This document shows positions 8,854 to 19,741 of a stretch of DNA of 64,000 nt, piece after piece. Every line of letters starts with the position of its first letter. Positions within the stretch are counted from its first letter, which is position 1. Below the pieces are notes generated by a model, which made no database searches, was not told the origin of the DNA, and saw only the letters and a program-made list of their open reading frames with translations. Position numbers and translations under genes: made by a program. Source of the DNA: Stutzerimonas stutzeri (GTDB lineage: Bacteria > Pseudomonadota > Gammaproteobacteria > Pseudomonadales > Pseudomonadaceae); the NCBI RefSeq assembly GCF_024448695.1, contig NZ_JAMOHY010000008.1:1-64000 (forward strand), in the 5' to 3' direction.

Positions 8854-10365
8854 TTACTTCTTCAGGTGCATGGTGCCATGCTCAGCCAGGTTGGCGTGCC
8901 AGGAGAAGGCTTTTTCCAGTACGTGCGGGGTGTGGCCGCCGCGCGCCTTGGCTTCTTCCAGGTAGTCGTACGCCTGCTGGCGGTAGTCGGGGTGCATGCA
9001 GTTTTCGATGATGCGCTGTGCCGCTTCAACAGGAGCAAGGCCGCGCAGATCGGCGTATCCCTGTTCGGTGATGATCACGTCCACATCATGGTTGGTGTGG
9101 TCGACGTGGCTCACGAACGGCACGATCGAAGAGATCTTGCCCTGTTTGGCTGTGGAGGTCGTCACGAAGATGCTGATGCGGGCGTTACGGGCGAAGTCCC
9201 CCGAGCCACCGATACCGTTCATCATGTGGGTGCCGCTGACGTGAGTGGAGTTCACGTTGCCGTAGATATCCGCCTCCAGCGCAGTGTTGAAGGAGATGAT
9301 GCCCAGGCGGCGGATGACTTCAGGATGGTTGGAGATTTCCTGCGGGCGGAACACCACCTTGCCGGCGTACTTGGCCATGTCGGAAGCCAGGTTGTCTACG
9401 CGTTTCTTGGACAGCGAGAAAGCGGTGCCGGCAGCGAACTTCACCACGCCAGCGTCGATCAGATCGAAAACGCCGTCCTGCAGTACTTCCGAAGCCACCA
9501 CCAGGTCCTTGAACTCGGAGGTGCGCATACCATTCAGTACGGCGTTGGCCACGGAGCCTACACCGGACTGCAGCGGAGCCAGGCTGTTGGTCAGGCGACC
9601 TGCCTTGACTTCTGAGCGCAGGAAGTCCAGCAGGTTGTCGGCGATCTGCTGGGTTTCTTCGTTCGGCTCGAACAGTGGCGATGGGATGTCCGGCTGGCTG
9701 GACAGCACGATGCCGCGGACCTTGGCCGGATCTACCGGAATACCTACGGTACCGATACGGGTGCTGATGTCGTAGACAGGGATGTCTTTACGCGCGTTCT
9801 CACCAGCAGGGCCGGGCACATAAATATCGTGCATGCCTTCGTACTCACGCGGAGCAGAGGTGTTCAGCTCGATAATCACGTGCTTGGCGGTCTGTACGAA
9901 GATCGGCGAGTTGCCCACGGAACCGGTCGGAATGATCTGGCCGTCTTCGGTAATGGCGGCCGCTTCGATGATTGCGTAGTCGACCTGCGGCAGTACGCCC
10001 TGGCGGATCAGTTCGGCCATGTGGGACAGATGCTGGTCGATATAGAGGACTTCACCGGCGTTGATTTTCTTGCGCTGAACCGGGTTGCCCTGATAGGGAA
10101 TGCGCTTGTTGATGATGCCGGCTTCAGCCATGGACTGGTCAGCGGCAGGGCCCATGGAGGCGCCGGTGAACAGGTTGACCTTGAACTTCTCTTTCTGGCC
10201 GCGCTCAGACAATGCTCTGGGGAACTCTTTTGGCTCACCGAACAGGGTGAAACCACTCATGCCCAGCGTCATGCCATCTTCGATCCACGATGCAGCTTCT
10301 TCTGCGGAAACGACTTTATCCAGGAATGCAGCATTGCGAATGTATTTCTTCAAATCCGTTGTCAT
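8854..10365 (-). CDS. Acetyl-CoA hydrolase/transferase family protein (succinyl-CoA:acetate CoA-transferase type)
   Basis: Protein of 503 aa of the Cat1/AarC-type CoA-transferase family, which moves CoA between acyl-CoA and acetate or succinate. Features include GMTLGMSGFTLFGEPKEFP near the N-terminus, a GSVGNSPIFVQTAKHVIIELN segment in two parts around residues 170-190, and the C-terminal VDHTNHDVDVIITEQGYADL, where the catalytic Glu lies in the EQGYADLRG context. Length agrees with the family (about 500 aa). A strong terminator follows, so it is probably monocistronic. The likely roles are acetate or propionate assimilation and overflow metabolism; the real substrate cannot be read from sequence. 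Confidence 0.9.
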   Translation of the reverse strand: MTTDLKKYIRNAAFLDKVVSAEEAASWIEDGMTLGMSGFTLFGEPKEFPRALSERGQKEKFKVNLFTGASMGPAADQSMAEAGIINKRIPYQGNPVQRKKINAGEVLYIDQHLSHMAELIRQGVLPQVDYAIIEAAAITEDGQIIPTGSVGNSPIFVQTAKHVIIELNTSAPREYEGMHDIYVPGPAGENARKDIPVYDISTRIGTVGIPVDPAKVRGIVLSSQPDIPSPLFEPNEETQQIADNLLDFLRSEVKAGRLTNSLAPLQSGVGSVANAVLNGMRTSEFKDLVVASEVLQDGVFDLIDAGVVKFAAGTAFSLSKKRVDNLASDMAKYAGKVVFRPQEISNHPEVIRRLGIISFNTALEADIYGNVNSTHVSGTHMMNGIGGSGDFARNARISIFVTTSTAKQGKISSIVPFVSHVDHTNHDVDVIITEQGYADLRGLAPVEAAQRIIENCMHPDYRQQAYDYLEEAKARGGHTPHVLEKAFSWHANLAEHGTMHLKK

Positions 10366-10689
10366 GAAGTCACCGTAGAATTCGTTTCATGAATGTCTGT
10401 CGAGATTCTGCATCCTGGATCGATCAGCCCTGAAGGGCGCGGATGCAGCTGTCTTCCAGTGGAAGGCAAAAACCCGTCTCTTTTACCACCCAGGCTTGTC
10501 GAAGTCCATCGAGGGCGGCGTGCATGCAACCTTGCATTTCTCAGGGTCTGGTCCCGTTACGTCGAGTCACGAGGGAACGGGAACAGGCCCTGTTTGATCG
10601 CACCCATTCTAGGGTGCCTTGGTTTTTTGGCAGTTATACGAAAGTCGGTTGTTCTCGACGGCTGGAGAGCGTAAGCGCAGGGGCCTCGC
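10366..10689. other. Intergenic region upstream of the CoA-transferase
   Basis: This 324-bp spacer lies between two minus-strand genes. It contains a hairpin, GCACCC-N6-GGGTGC (10600-10617), followed on the plus strand by a T-rich tract. Short frames here have no codon bias or ribosome binding site that would support a gene. The hairpin may be an operator or part of the leader of the CoA-transferase transcript; see findings. Confidence 0.35.
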
Positions 10690-12048
<1,359 letters not shown>

Positions 12049-12159
12049 TTGAGGTTGCTTCGCGCCAATGTAGTTGGTCATTCTAACCTTCAATGCGGCA
12101 ATGCCTGAAACGCTGGACGTCGAGGCCTGTCAGCGATAGGTGCTCACCGAGGGGATGGA

Positions 12160-13416
12160 ATGCAGCAACGGATTAACGATTTCACGGAATTCTGTCGCTT
12201 TCTTGTGCGGCGTTTTCTCGTTGATCGCGGTCCCCAGAGTGCGGCAGCACTGACGTACACCACGTTGTTCGCGGTGGTGCCGATGATGACCGTCACCTTC
12301 GCCATGCTGTCCGCCATCCCAGCTTTTCAGGGCGTTGGCGAGCAGATCCAGGTGTATATTTTCAAGAACTTCATTCCCTCTACGGGGGCAACCATTCAGC
12401 AATATCTGGTCGCTTTCACTGATCAGGCACGGCAGCTGACCTGGTTTGGTGTGGGCTTTTTGATGGCCACCGCGCTGATGATGCTCCTGACCATCGAGAA
12501 GGCGTTCAACCTTATCTGGCGGGTGCGCCAGCCGCGCCGCGGTATGTCGAGTTTTCTACTGTACTGGGCGATTCTCAGCCTCGGCCCGCTGTTGCTGGGG
12601 GCAGGTTTCGCCATGAGTACCTACATCACCTCCTTGTCACTGCTTTCCGGTCCCCATGCGCTGATTGGCGCGGGGACGATGCTCAAGGCGATGCCGCTGC
12701 TGCTGAGCGTTGCCGCCTTTACGCTAATCTATGCCGCCGTACCCAATACCCGTGTGCCATTGCGCCACGCCTTGATTGGCGGAGTGTTTACCGCCGTTCT
12801 GTTCGAAGCGGCCAAACAGGTGTTCGGCCTGTACGTCAGTTACTTTCCGAGCTATCAGCTGATCTACGGTGCTTTCGCCGCAGTGCCGCTGTTCCTGCTG
12901 TGGATTTATCTGTCATGGATGATTGTGCTGTTCGGGGCGGAGTTGGTCTGCGGCCTGTCTTCTTCGCAGCAATGGCGCCGCCAGCCGGCCCCTCGGCTGC
13001 TGGTGATGCTGGCGTTGCTGCGGATTTTCTATCGGCATCAACAGGAGGGGCGCGAAGTGCGGCTGAGTGATGCCCATCGCAATGGCTGGATGTTGCCGGA
13101 AGACGAGTGGGATGAAATTCTGGAATTCTTCGAGCGCGAACACTTGGTCTGTCGCACCGGCTCGTCCGGTTGGGTCATGTCTCGGGATCTGCATCATTAC
13201 AGCTTCGATCATTTGCTGCGCAGCAACCCCTGGCCGCTTCTGGGTATGAATGCGCTGCCTGAGCAGATGAGTGAACCCTGGTATCCAGCCTTGCGCCAGG
13301 CGATGGAGTCGCTGCATGAAGAGCGGTCGAAGCTATTTGGTGGCAGCGTTGCCGATTGGCTGCAGTCGGAAGCTGCAAGTGAGTCCGTCCGCGACAATGA
13401 TAGGAGTCGAGAATGA
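12160..13416 (+). CDS. YihY/BrkB family inner-membrane protein
   Basis: Protein of 418 aa with six predicted transmembrane segments in the first 270 residues. The family signature appears as [20 protein letters not shown]-type sequence near residues 25-45 and as [20 protein letters not shown] near 230. The remaining 150 residues form a cytoplasmic winged-helix-like tail ([20 protein letters not shown] and after). The family was once misnamed ribonuclease BN; a role in envelope lipid transport or membrane homeostasis has been proposed. A GAGGGG precedes the ATG. Its stop overlaps the next gene by four bases. Confidence 0.9.
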   Translation: MQQRINDFTEFCRFLVRRFLVDRGPQSAAALTYTTLFAVVPMMTVTFAMLSAIPAFQGVGEQIQVYIFKNFIPSTGATIQQYLVAFTDQARQLTWFGVGFLMATALMMLLTIEKAFNLIWRVRQPRRGMSSFLLYWAILSLGPLLLGAGFAMSTYITSLSLLSGPHALIGAGTMLKAMPLLLSVAAFTLIYAAVPNTRVPLRHALIGGVFTAVLFEAAKQVFGLYVSYFPSYQLIYGAFAAVPLFLLWIYLSWMIVLFGAELVCGLSSSQQWRRQPAPRLLVMLALLRIFYRHQQEGREVRLSDAHRNGWMLPEDEWDEILEFFEREHLVCRTGSSGWVMSRDLHHYSFDHLLRSNPWPLLGMNALPEQMSEPWYPALRQAMESLHEERSKLFGGSVADWLQSEAASESVRDNDRSRE

Positions 13417-13868
13417 TCAGGCGATCGATATGGGTTTTCAGTCTGCTTTCCTGTCTGGCGCTGACCGGTTGCAGCGAGGACTGGGGCCCGGACCAGCATG
13501 GAGCACAGGTCACGGCACAGCAGCTCGATGGCCAGTGGCTGGTGATCAATTACTGGGCGGAATGGTGTGGGCCGTGCCGCACCGAGATTCCCGAACTGAA
13601 TGCGCTGGATAACGAACACGGGGATATCACGGTCCTGGGTGTCAATTTCGACGGGCTGCAAGGGGAGGAGCTGGCAGCGGCGGCGACTGCTCTGGGGATT
13701 GATTTCCGTGTGCTCAGCCTGGATCCGGCCGAACGTCTGGAGCTGCCGCGTAGCGCCGTACTGCCAGTGACTTATCTTGTTGATGGAAGCGGCAAGGTGC
13801 GCCGGGAACTGGTCGGCGAACAGACCGTTGATGGGCTGCAGGAGCAACTGGCGCGGCTGGGGAGGTAG
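13413..13868 (+). CDS. TlpA-like thioredoxin-fold lipoprotein
   Basis: Protein of 151 aa with a lipoprotein signal ([11 protein letters not shown], lipidated Cys near residue 20) and a thioredoxin/TlpA domain. The redox motif is [17 protein letters not shown], a classical CGPC site, and the cis-Pro loop reads [14 protein letters not shown]. It should act as a thiol:disulfide reductase anchored facing the periplasm, but the partner is unknown. It is coupled to the upstream YihY gene (ATGA overlap). A hairpin followed by T-rich sequence lies about 70 bp downstream. Confidence 0.88.
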   Translation: MIRRSIWVFSLLSCLALTGCSEDWGPDQHGAQVTAQQLDGQWLVINYWAEWCGPCRTEIPELNALDNEHGDITVLGVNFDGLQGEELAAAATALGIDFRVLSLDPAERLELPRSAVLPVTYLVDGSGKVRRELVGEQTVDGLQEQLARLGR

Positions 13869-13940
13869 GTCTCACGCGGCCTTTTTCGGCACTTGGCCTG
13901 CTGCTCCTGCAAGAACGGAATCGAACGCTTTTCCGTAGGA

Positions 13941-13972
13941 ACGGGCCATGCCCGTGAAGGGTTTTTATTTTT
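13941..13972 (+). terminator. Possible terminator built on a REP-like palindrome
   Basis: The stem ACGGGC-CAT-GCCCGT is followed by GAAGGG and then a T-rich tract (TTTTTATTTTTT). The TAGGAACGGGC sequence around it resembles short palindromic repeats common in Pseudomonas. It lies between two convergent genes and most likely ends the YihY-TlpA transcript. Confidence 0.55.
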
Positions 13973-14544
13973 TAGGGTTTTACATACCAGAAGTCCTGCC
14001 AGAAACCGATGACCTTGTTCGGGTAGCGGGTTTGGCCAAGGCTCCCGTTGTAGCGGGCGAGGGCGCGGTTGATGTCGCCCTTTTCACGCTTTAGGTAGTA
14101 GCTGAGGATGGTGCAGCCGTAGCGAAGATTGGTCGCGTTGTCGGTGAGGTTGTCCTGCGGGCGACCGAGTTCGGCTTTCCAGAAGGGCATGACCTGCATC
14201 ATGCCCTGTGCGCCCACGCTGGAGATGGCGAAGCGATCGAAATGACTTTCGGCATGGATCAACGCCAGCACCAGTTCAGGCCTGAGCCCAGCCTTGCTGG
14301 CTTCCTGATGAACCAGGCGCAGCAGGGACAGGCGTTCCCGCGTGTCTGGTATGTAGCGTTTGAGCCGGGTGGACATGTCCACCAGCCAGACTTCGGCCTC
14401 GAAGCGGTCCTGAAAGCTGTCCGCCTCGGCGACGGTTTTCTGCAGCAGGTCGCGTAGCTCCGGTTCGGGTGCCTGGCGCAGGCTTGCCGAGGCCGGCAGC
14501 GCGAAACCCAGCAACAGCATCAGCAGGCAAGCGCGCAGCTTCAT
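13972..14544 (-). CDS. Lytic transglycosylase (SLT domain)
   Basis: Exported protein of 190 aa with a signal peptide ending near LLLGFALPASA. It carries a short transglycosylase SLT domain: ELVLALIHAESHFDRFAISS contains the catalytic Glu, followed by VGAQGMMQVMPFW and then NATNLRYGCTILSYYL and ALARYNGSLGQTRYP. These are the family-1 SLT motifs that cleave the MurNAc-GlcNAc bond to form 1,6-anhydro-MurNAc. It is the last gene of a proS-lipoprotein-SLT group with only 5 bp to the gene before it. The small size suggests a specialised rather than a main housekeeping enzyme. Confidence 0.9.
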   Translation of the reverse strand: MKLRACLLMLLLGFALPASASLRQAPEPELRDLLQKTVAEADSFQDRFEAEVWLVDMSTRLKRYIPDTRERLSLLRLVHQEASKAGLRPELVLALIHAESHFDRFAISSVGAQGMMQVMPFWKAELGRPQDNLTDNATNLRYGCTILSYYLKREKGDINRALARYNGSLGQTRYPNKVIGFWQDFWYVKP

Positions 14545-14549
14545 TTTGC

Positions 14550-15503
14550 TCAGTCGTCTTCGCCGGGGTCGCTGGCCTGGCGACCGGCATCCTGCAGCAG
14601 GCTGCGCAGAAACTGCTGTTGCAGATCTGGATCGTTGCGCGTCAGCTCCACCAGGCTCTGTTCAAGCTCGCTGGCTTCCTCTTCCAAACCCAGCTCCGAG
14701 AGCCGCTTGACGCGATGTACCCACTGGTCCACATCGTCACCTTCGAGGTCGTCGAAAATCAGGTCATGGGCCTCAAGAAGCTTGCCGCGCAGGTTACGGC
14801 TGACCAGCAGTGTCGCATCGGCGCGGGTGGCGTCCTGCGGGTCTTCGACCTGCAGCTGTAGTTTGCCGACCAAGCTGATGTCCTGATTGGCAAAGGGACC
14901 GTCAAGCAGGTTCAGGCGCAGCACACCGTTGCGATCGGTGCTCAGTTCGTGTGTCTCGCTGCCAGCGGTGATCAACACCGGACGTTCGGCCCAGGGCAGG
15001 CTGGAATATTCCATGCGCGCATCCCGACGCTGTTCTTCCAGGCTGGCCAGATTCTGTTGCGAGCGGCCATTGGATTCGACATTGATGAAGGGATTGAGTC
15101 CGGAAAAACCATAGTTTATCCAGCCGCGCGTGGCGCTTTCCGGCAGCTTTCCGAGCATTACCACATTGAGCACGTTGGCGCCTACGCCAGCCACTACGGC
15201 AACGGCACCGAGCGGGATTTCGTAAAGCTTGCGCCATGCCTGATACGGCGTGTATCGGTCGTAGCGGCGTGTGACTTCGAAGTCGGTGACTTCCCAGGTT
15301 TTCTGGTCGAGTATGCGGATGCGCCGCTGCGGCAGCTCCAGCAAGGGTTCACCCACCTCGATACGCAGGCTGTGATCGAGCAGCTTGCGCTCGGTACGGG
15401 CCTCGTGCTCGCTACGCTGAGGCAGATGGTTGGCGCAGCCGCCAAGCAGAAGCGCCACGCAGAGCGTGGCGCTGGTTGAAGCCAGAATACTTCGGTTGAG
15501 CAT
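14550..15503 (-). CDS. Hypothetical lipoprotein
   Basis: Protein of 317 aa with a lipobox (CVALLLGGC, Cys near residue 23). No known domain is recognised. Residues about 95-125 form a hydrophobic, possibly membrane-inserting segment (LGAVAVVAGVGANVLNVVML). The C-terminal 80 residues are acidic and helical, with repeated Glu-Leu pairs. It lies 8 bp downstream of proS and 5 bp upstream of the transglycosylase gene, on the same strand. The arrangement points to a cell-envelope function. Similar lipoproteins next to proS occur in Pseudomonas as I recall, without a known role. Confidence 0.7.
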   Translation of the reverse strand: MLNRSILASTSATLCVALLLGGCANHLPQRSEHEARTERKLLDHSLRIEVGEPLLELPQRRIRILDQKTWEVTDFEVTRRYDRYTPYQAWRKLYEIPLGAVAVVAGVGANVLNVVMLGKLPESATRGWINYGFSGLNPFINVESNGRSQQNLASLEEQRRDARMEYSSLPWAERPVLITAGSETHELSTDRNGVLRLNLLDGPFANQDISLVGKLQLQVEDPQDATRADATLLVSRNLRGKLLEAHDLIFDDLEGDDVDQWVHRVKRLSELGLEEEASELEQSLVELTRNDPDLQQQFLRSLLQDAGRQASDPGEDD

Positions 15504-15511
15504 GATGTCCG

Positions 15512-17227
15512 TCAGCGATTGACACGCGAATTGATGAACTCAAGGATGTCGGCAGCGGGAACAGCCTGGCTCTGGGCATCGCGACGATGCTTGTATTCCA
15601 GGGTGCCGTCAGCAAGACCGCGGTCACCGATGACAATGCGATGCGGTATGCCCACCAACTCCATATCGGCGAATTTGACGCCCGGGCTGGTCTTCTTGTC
15701 ACGGTCGTCGAGCAAAACTTCATAACCCGCGGCGGTGAGTTCAGCGTAGAGCCTGTCGGTCGCCTCGCGAACTGCTTCGTTCTCGTACTTCATCGGCACC
15801 AGGGCTATCTGGAAAGGCGCCAGGGCGTCCGGCCAGAGAATGCCGCGCTCATCGTAGTTCTGTTCGATGGCAGCGGCTACCACGCGGGATACGCCGATGC
15901 CATAGCAGCCCATCGTCAGGATGACCGGCTTGCCGTTCTCGCCCATGACGCTGCAGTTCATGGCTTCGCTGTACTTGGTGCCGAGCTGGAAGATATGCCC
16001 GACTTCAATGCCACGCTTGATCACCAGTGTGCCCTGGCCGTCCGGGCTCGGATCGCCGGCCACCACGTTGCGCAGGTCGGCGATTTCCGGCAGCGGCAGA
16101 TCGCGCTCCCAGTTGAGGCCGAAATAATGCTTGTCATCGCTGTTGGCGCCAGCGGCGAAATCACTCATCAACGCCACCGAGCGGTCGATGACGCAGCTGA
16201 TCGGCATGTTCAGCGGGCCGAGGGAGCCAGGGCCCGCACCGATGGCGGCGCGGATCTCGGCTTCGGAGGCGAACACCAGCGGGCTTGCGACCTGGGCCAG
16301 GTTGGCTGCCTTGATTTCGTTCAGCTCGTGATCGCCACGGACAATCAACGCCACCAGTTGGCCTTCTTCTGCACCGTGCACGACCAGAGTCTTGATGGTC
16401 TTCTCGATCGCGAGCTGGAACTGCTCGACCAGGTCGGCAATGGTGCGGGTCTCGGGTGTGTCGACCAGACGCAACTCTTCAGTCGCCGCTCCACGTTCTG
16501 TCTCGCGCGGGATCGCTTCGGCTTTTTCGATGTTGGCAGCGTAATCGGAGCTGTCGCTGAAGGCGATATCGTCTTCGCCGGATTCGGCCAGCACGTGGAA
16601 TTCATGGGAGCCGGTGCCGCCGATGGAGCCGGTATCGGCCTGAACCGGGCGGAAGATCAGTCCCAGGCGGGTGAAGATGGCGCAGTACGCCTGGTGCATG
16701 CGGTCATAGGTTTCCTGCAGCGATGCCTGGTTCGCATGGAAGGAGTAAGCATCCTTCATCAGGAATTCGCGGCCACGCATCAGACCGAAGCGCGGACGGA
16801 TCTCGTCGCGGAACTTGGTCTGGATCTGGAAGAAGTTGATTGGCAGCTGCTTGTAGCTGTTCAATTCGTTGCGAGCCAGATCGGTGATGACTTCCTCGTG
16901 CGTCGGGCCGACGCAGAATTCGCGACCGTGGCGGTCATTGAGCCGCAGCAATTCAGGGCCATATTGCTCCCAGCGTCCGGATTCCTGCCACAGCTCGGCT
17001 GGCTGGATGGCAGGCATCAGCACTTCCAGGGCGCCGGCCTTGTTCATCTCCTCACGGACAATGGCTTCGGCCTTGCGCAATGCGCGCAGGCCCATGGGCA
17101 TCCAGGTGTAGAGGCCGGAGGCCAGCTTGCGGATCATCCCGGCACGCAACATCAGCTGGTGGCTGATGACCACGGCATCGGATGGAGTTTCTTTCAGGGT
17201 CGAAAGCAGGAACTGACTGGTGCGCAT
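15512..17227 (-). CDS. proS: Prolyl-tRNA synthetase
   Basis: Class II aminoacyl-tRNA synthetase of 571 aa of the bacterial type, with the YbaK-like editing domain inserted between motifs 2 and 3 (about residues 230-390). Motif 1 is near [20 protein letters not shown]. Motif 2 is [20 protein letters not shown]. Motif 3 is [16 protein letters not shown]-like ([20 protein letters not shown] here). The family N-terminus is [20 protein letters not shown], so the ATG at 17227 is used although the frame is open further upstream. A possible -10 (TACAAT) lies about 45 bp upstream. Confidence 0.97.
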   Translation of the reverse strand: MRTSQFLLSTLKETPSDAVVISHQLMLRAGMIRKLASGLYTWMPMGLRALRKAEAIVREEMNKAGALEVLMPAIQPAELWQESGRWEQYGPELLRLNDRHGREFCVGPTHEEVITDLARNELNSYKQLPINFFQIQTKFRDEIRPRFGLMRGREFLMKDAYSFHANQASLQETYDRMHQAYCAIFTRLGLIFRPVQADTGSIGGTGSHEFHVLAESGEDDIAFSDSSDYAANIEKAEAIPRETERGAATEELRLVDTPETRTIADLVEQFQLAIEKTIKTLVVHGAEEGQLVALIVRGDHELNEIKAANLAQVASPLVFASEAEIRAAIGAGPGSLGPLNMPISCVIDRSVALMSDFAAGANSDDKHYFGLNWERDLPLPEIADLRNVVAGDPSPDGQGTLVIKRGIEVGHIFQLGTKYSEAMNCSVMGENGKPVILTMGCYGIGVSRVVAAAIEQNYDERGILWPDALAPFQIALVPMKYENEAVREATDRLYAELTAAGYEVLLDDRDKKTSPGVKFADMELVGIPHRIVIGDRGLADGTLEYKHRRDAQSQAVPAADILEFINSRVNR

Positions 17228-17339
17228 GAGGGCCGTGGTGTCCTTGCAGAAGCGAATTTTGGCCGGGCATTGTACGGCGCAGGCGATGTGTCGTACAGGA
17301 TGCCTGCGAGCCTGATTGCACTGGTTTGCAGAAACGAAA

Positions 17340-17361
17340 GAGCCCGGCTTTCGCCGGGCTC
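17340..17361 (-). terminator. Terminator of the oprD gene
   Basis: A perfect 9-bp stem (GAGCCCGGC / GCCGGGCTC) with a TTTC loop lies 30 bp past the porin stop codon. It is followed on the minus strand by TTTCGTTTC, a T-rich tail. Confidence 0.85.
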
Positions 17362-17393
17362 CGTGTCGCATCGAACAAGCTGAGGTGCCTGGG

Positions 17394-18638
17394 TTACAGG
17401 ATGCTCAGTGGGTATTCGACAAACAGACGCCACTCGTTGGTATCCGGGATGTAGAAGTTGTTCATGTTGTTGCTGGAACGATAGGTCGAGTTGCGGACCT
17501 TGAAGGACAGGTCCTTGGCTGCGCCGTTCTGGACTACGTAAGAGACCTGGTTGAAGAACTCGCGCTCGGTCCCTTCGCCGTTTCCTGTGTCGATGTTGTC
17601 GCCATAGACATAGGCGGTTTTCCAGAACATGCCGGGCATGCCGAACTCGGTGAAGTCAAGCTCATAGCTGGCCTGCCAGGAGCGCTCATCTTTAGAGTTG
17701 AAGTCGGAGAGATAGGAGTTGGCAACCCAGATAGCGCCGCCGCCATCGCCATAGTCGTATTGGTAGCCTGTGTCACCTGTAACACGCTGATGCGCGATTA
17801 TGAATGCATGAGCACCAACGGAATAGGTCGCGGCCAAACTCCAGATAGTGTTGTCATTGGCCTCACCGAAGGTGTCGCTATCAAGATCGGATTTGTAGAT
17901 ATTGAAATCGAAAGCCAGTGACTGAGTGTCGGCCAGAGGCATTACGTAATTTACGTTCGCATATTTTTTCTTGTAGACATTTTCTACATCAGAAAAATAC
18001 AGCGAGGCACTCAGATTCTCGTTGAAAGCATAGGTACCACCAACGAAGTTGTTTTTCTTCAGGCGACCGGAGTCGCTGTCGGCGCGACCCATGGCGCTAT
18101 CGGCTGTGAAGTGGCCCGCGTTTAGTTCCAGTCCTTCAATTTCGCTGCTGGTAATCATGCCGCCAGTGAAGGCTTGAGGCAGCAGGCGCGAATCATCGCT
18201 GGCCAGAATCGGAAGTCCGACGAACTGCTTGCCGTATTTGACGGTAGTGTTGGACAGACGAAGCTTAACCGCTGCACCTGCTTCGGAGAGATCGTCTTCC
18301 CAGTTCTTGGGGCTGCCGGGAAACATGTCTTCCTGGCCGCCGTCGAGCTTGACACCCAGCAGACCATAGGCGTCTACGCCTACGCCAACGGTCCCCTGCG
18401 TGAATCCGGATTCAAAGGTGGTGATAAACCCTTGTGCCCAGGTTTTGCGATCGACATACGGAAGAGTGTTGCCTCGGTCGTGGCGGTAATCCCGATTCCA
18501 GTAAGTATTACGCAGCAACAGATCCAGCTTCGCATCTTCGACGAAGCCCTTGGATTCGGATTGCTGGCTGGCGAAAGCCATTTGGGATGTGCCCGCGGCG
18601 ACTGCCAGGGCGATAACGCTCCACTTCATCACGCTCAT
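17394..18638 (-). CDS. oprD: OprD-family outer-membrane porin
   Basis: Outer-membrane protein of 414 aa. The signal peptide spans about residues 1-23 (ending SQMAFA), and the mature protein starts with the typical [20 protein letters not shown]. OprD porins are 18-stranded barrels that take up small carboxylates, in P. aeruginosa OprD basic amino acids and carbapenems. The place next to proS matches oprD in P. aeruginosa, but at 414 aa this protein is shorter than that OprD (443 aa), so substrate identity is inferred from position. The aromatic C-terminal end expected for barrels is present only in part ([12 protein letters not shown]). GAGGAG lies 9 bases before the ATG at 18638. The leader carries a possible Hfq/Crc target. 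Confidence 0.88.
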   Translation of the reverse strand: MSVMKWSVIALAVAAGTSQMAFASQQSESKGFVEDAKLDLLLRNTYWNRDYRHDRGNTLPYVDRKTWAQGFITTFESGFTQGTVGVGVDAYGLLGVKLDGGQEDMFPGSPKNWEDDLSEAGAAVKLRLSNTTVKYGKQFVGLPILASDDSRLLPQAFTGGMITSSEIEGLELNAGHFTADSAMGRADSDSGRLKKNNFVGGTYAFNENLSASLYFSDVENVYKKKYANVNYVMPLADTQSLAFDFNIYKSDLDSDTFGEANDNTIWSLAATYSVGAHAFIIAHQRVTGDTGYQYDYGDGGGAIWVANSYLSDFNSKDERSWQASYELDFTEFGMPGMFWKTAYVYGDNIDTGNGEGTEREFFNQVSYVVQNGAAKDLSFKVRNSTYRSSNNMNNFYIPDTNEWRLFVEYPLSIL

Positions 18639-19076
18639 TGTGATTGCTCCTCGGTTTCAAAATGGATGCCTGCTTTTGCAGAGTAAAGAGGCATCTTATT
18701 CTTGCTGTTCGATTTCAAACCTGTCCTTACGACCCAACCCGAATGGGTCAGAGCAGGAGAATGTTTCCATAAGACTAATGTTGTAGCCGGGGAAACTGGC
18801 GGCGGCAAGCTTAACCCAGCCTTTTGGTTTTTTCCCCCTCTCTGTTTCAGACTTTGCTGACCTAAAGCAATAAGCGTGCTCAATCGCGCATTCGGCGATT
18901 CTGTGTGTTGTCAGTGCGGACGTCGATGGGGTGATCGCGCCAAAGCGGAGCGTGTTTGAGTCATCTGTGCGCTCGTCTGGTGCAAGCCGCATCGGGGTCT
19001 GTTGGAGTATTCTTCGCTCGACGATCCGGCGCGGCTGCGGCGTCGTGACTTTCCCGAAATGAACAGGAGTGCGGTT
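18639..19076. other. Intergenic region between oprD and the HIT gene
   Basis: This 438-bp divergent spacer has no supported gene. It is AT-richer near oprD. On the oprD side it contains AAGAATAA (18697-18704, minus strand) and the ribosome binding site GAGGAG. A CCTTTTGGTTTTTTCCCCC stretch occurs near 18810-18840. Short open frames reach into this region but lack start signals. Confidence 0.4.
18697..18704 (-). promoter_or_regulatory. Candidate Hfq/Crc catabolite-repression motif
   Basis: AAGAATAA on the minus strand fits the AANAAYAA consensus by which Hfq and Crc repress translation in Pseudomonas. It lies about 58 bases before the porin start, farther than most proven sites, so the assignment is tentative. 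Confidence 0.25.
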
Positions 19077-19499
19077 ATGTTCGTTCTTGATTCCCGGTTG
19101 GAGCAGGACACCCTGCCGCTGGGTGATTTTCCGTTGTGCCGGCTGCTGCTGATGAATGACTCCAGCTACCCCTGGTTCATTCTCGTGCCTCGTCGCGAAG
19201 AGGTCAGCGAGCTGTTTCAGCTCGACGCCGCCGACCAGCAGTCGTTGTGGCGAGAAGCAACATCGCTGGCCGAGACGCTGAAAGATACCTTTGGTGCCGA
19301 CAAGATGAATATTGCGGCGCTCGGCAATATGGTCAGCCAGCTGCACGTGCACGTCATTGCCCGTCGCCGGGACGATGCAGCCTGGCCTGCACCGGTTTGG
19401 GGTCATCATCCTGCCCAGCCTTATACCGACGAACAGGTTGCGGCTATCCGGCAGAAACTGAAGCTGGTATTGACGGATGAATTTCGTTTTGCGGAGTAG
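19077..19499 (+). CDS. HIT family protein
   Basis: Histidine-triad protein of 140 aa, probably a nucleotide hydrolase or transferase acting on adenosine derivatives. The conserved C-terminal triad appears as MVSQLHVHVIARR; the first His of the classic HxHxH is Gln, a known variant. The early part, PLGDFPLCRLLLMNDSSYPW and ILVPRR, is typical for this Pseudomonas subgroup. The start is the ATG at 19077, preceded by AGGAG with 6-base spacing; earlier in-frame ATGs lack such a site. slyX follows within 5 bases. Confidence 0.9.
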   Translation: MFVLDSRLEQDTLPLGDFPLCRLLLMNDSSYPWFILVPRREEVSELFQLDAADQQSLWREATSLAETLKDTFGADKMNIAALGNMVSQLHVHVIARRRDDAAWPAPVWGHHPAQPYTDEQVAAIRQKLKLVLTDEFRFAE

Positions 19500-19503
19500 T
19501 GCA

Positions 19504-19710
19504 ATGGAACTGGAACGGCGCATCGCCGATCTCGAGTCACGTCTGGCTTTTCAGGACGATACGATTCAAGCCCTGAATGATGTGCTGGTTGCGCAGCAGG
19601 CGGCTGTCCAGCGCCTGCAGGCACAGCTGAAGATGCTGGCCAGGCGTCAAGAGGATATGCAGAGCGGAATTGGAGTTGAGGAGGATGAGGCGCCTCCGCC
19701 GCATTACTGA
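19504..19710 (+). CDS. slyX: SlyX family protein
   Basis: Small coiled-coil protein of 68 aa. The heptad-rich helix (MELERRIADLESRLAFQDDT and on to residue 50) and the C-terminal PPPHY end are diagnostic for SlyX. The family is named from its position next to slyD in enteric bacteria, and its role is not known. It starts 4 bases after the HIT stop, so the two are co-transcribed. Confidence 0.9.
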   Translation: MELERRIADLESRLAFQDDTIQALNDVLVAQQAAVQRLQAQLKMLARRQEDMQSGIGVEEDEAPPPHY

Positions 19711-19741
19711 AGGCATATGCGGCAGAGGGTGGTGGGGTGGA

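Noticed and set aside
15587-17383. 598-aa open frame opposite to proS
   Set aside because: It has no recognisable domain, no ribosome site and covers the proS gene fully in antisense.
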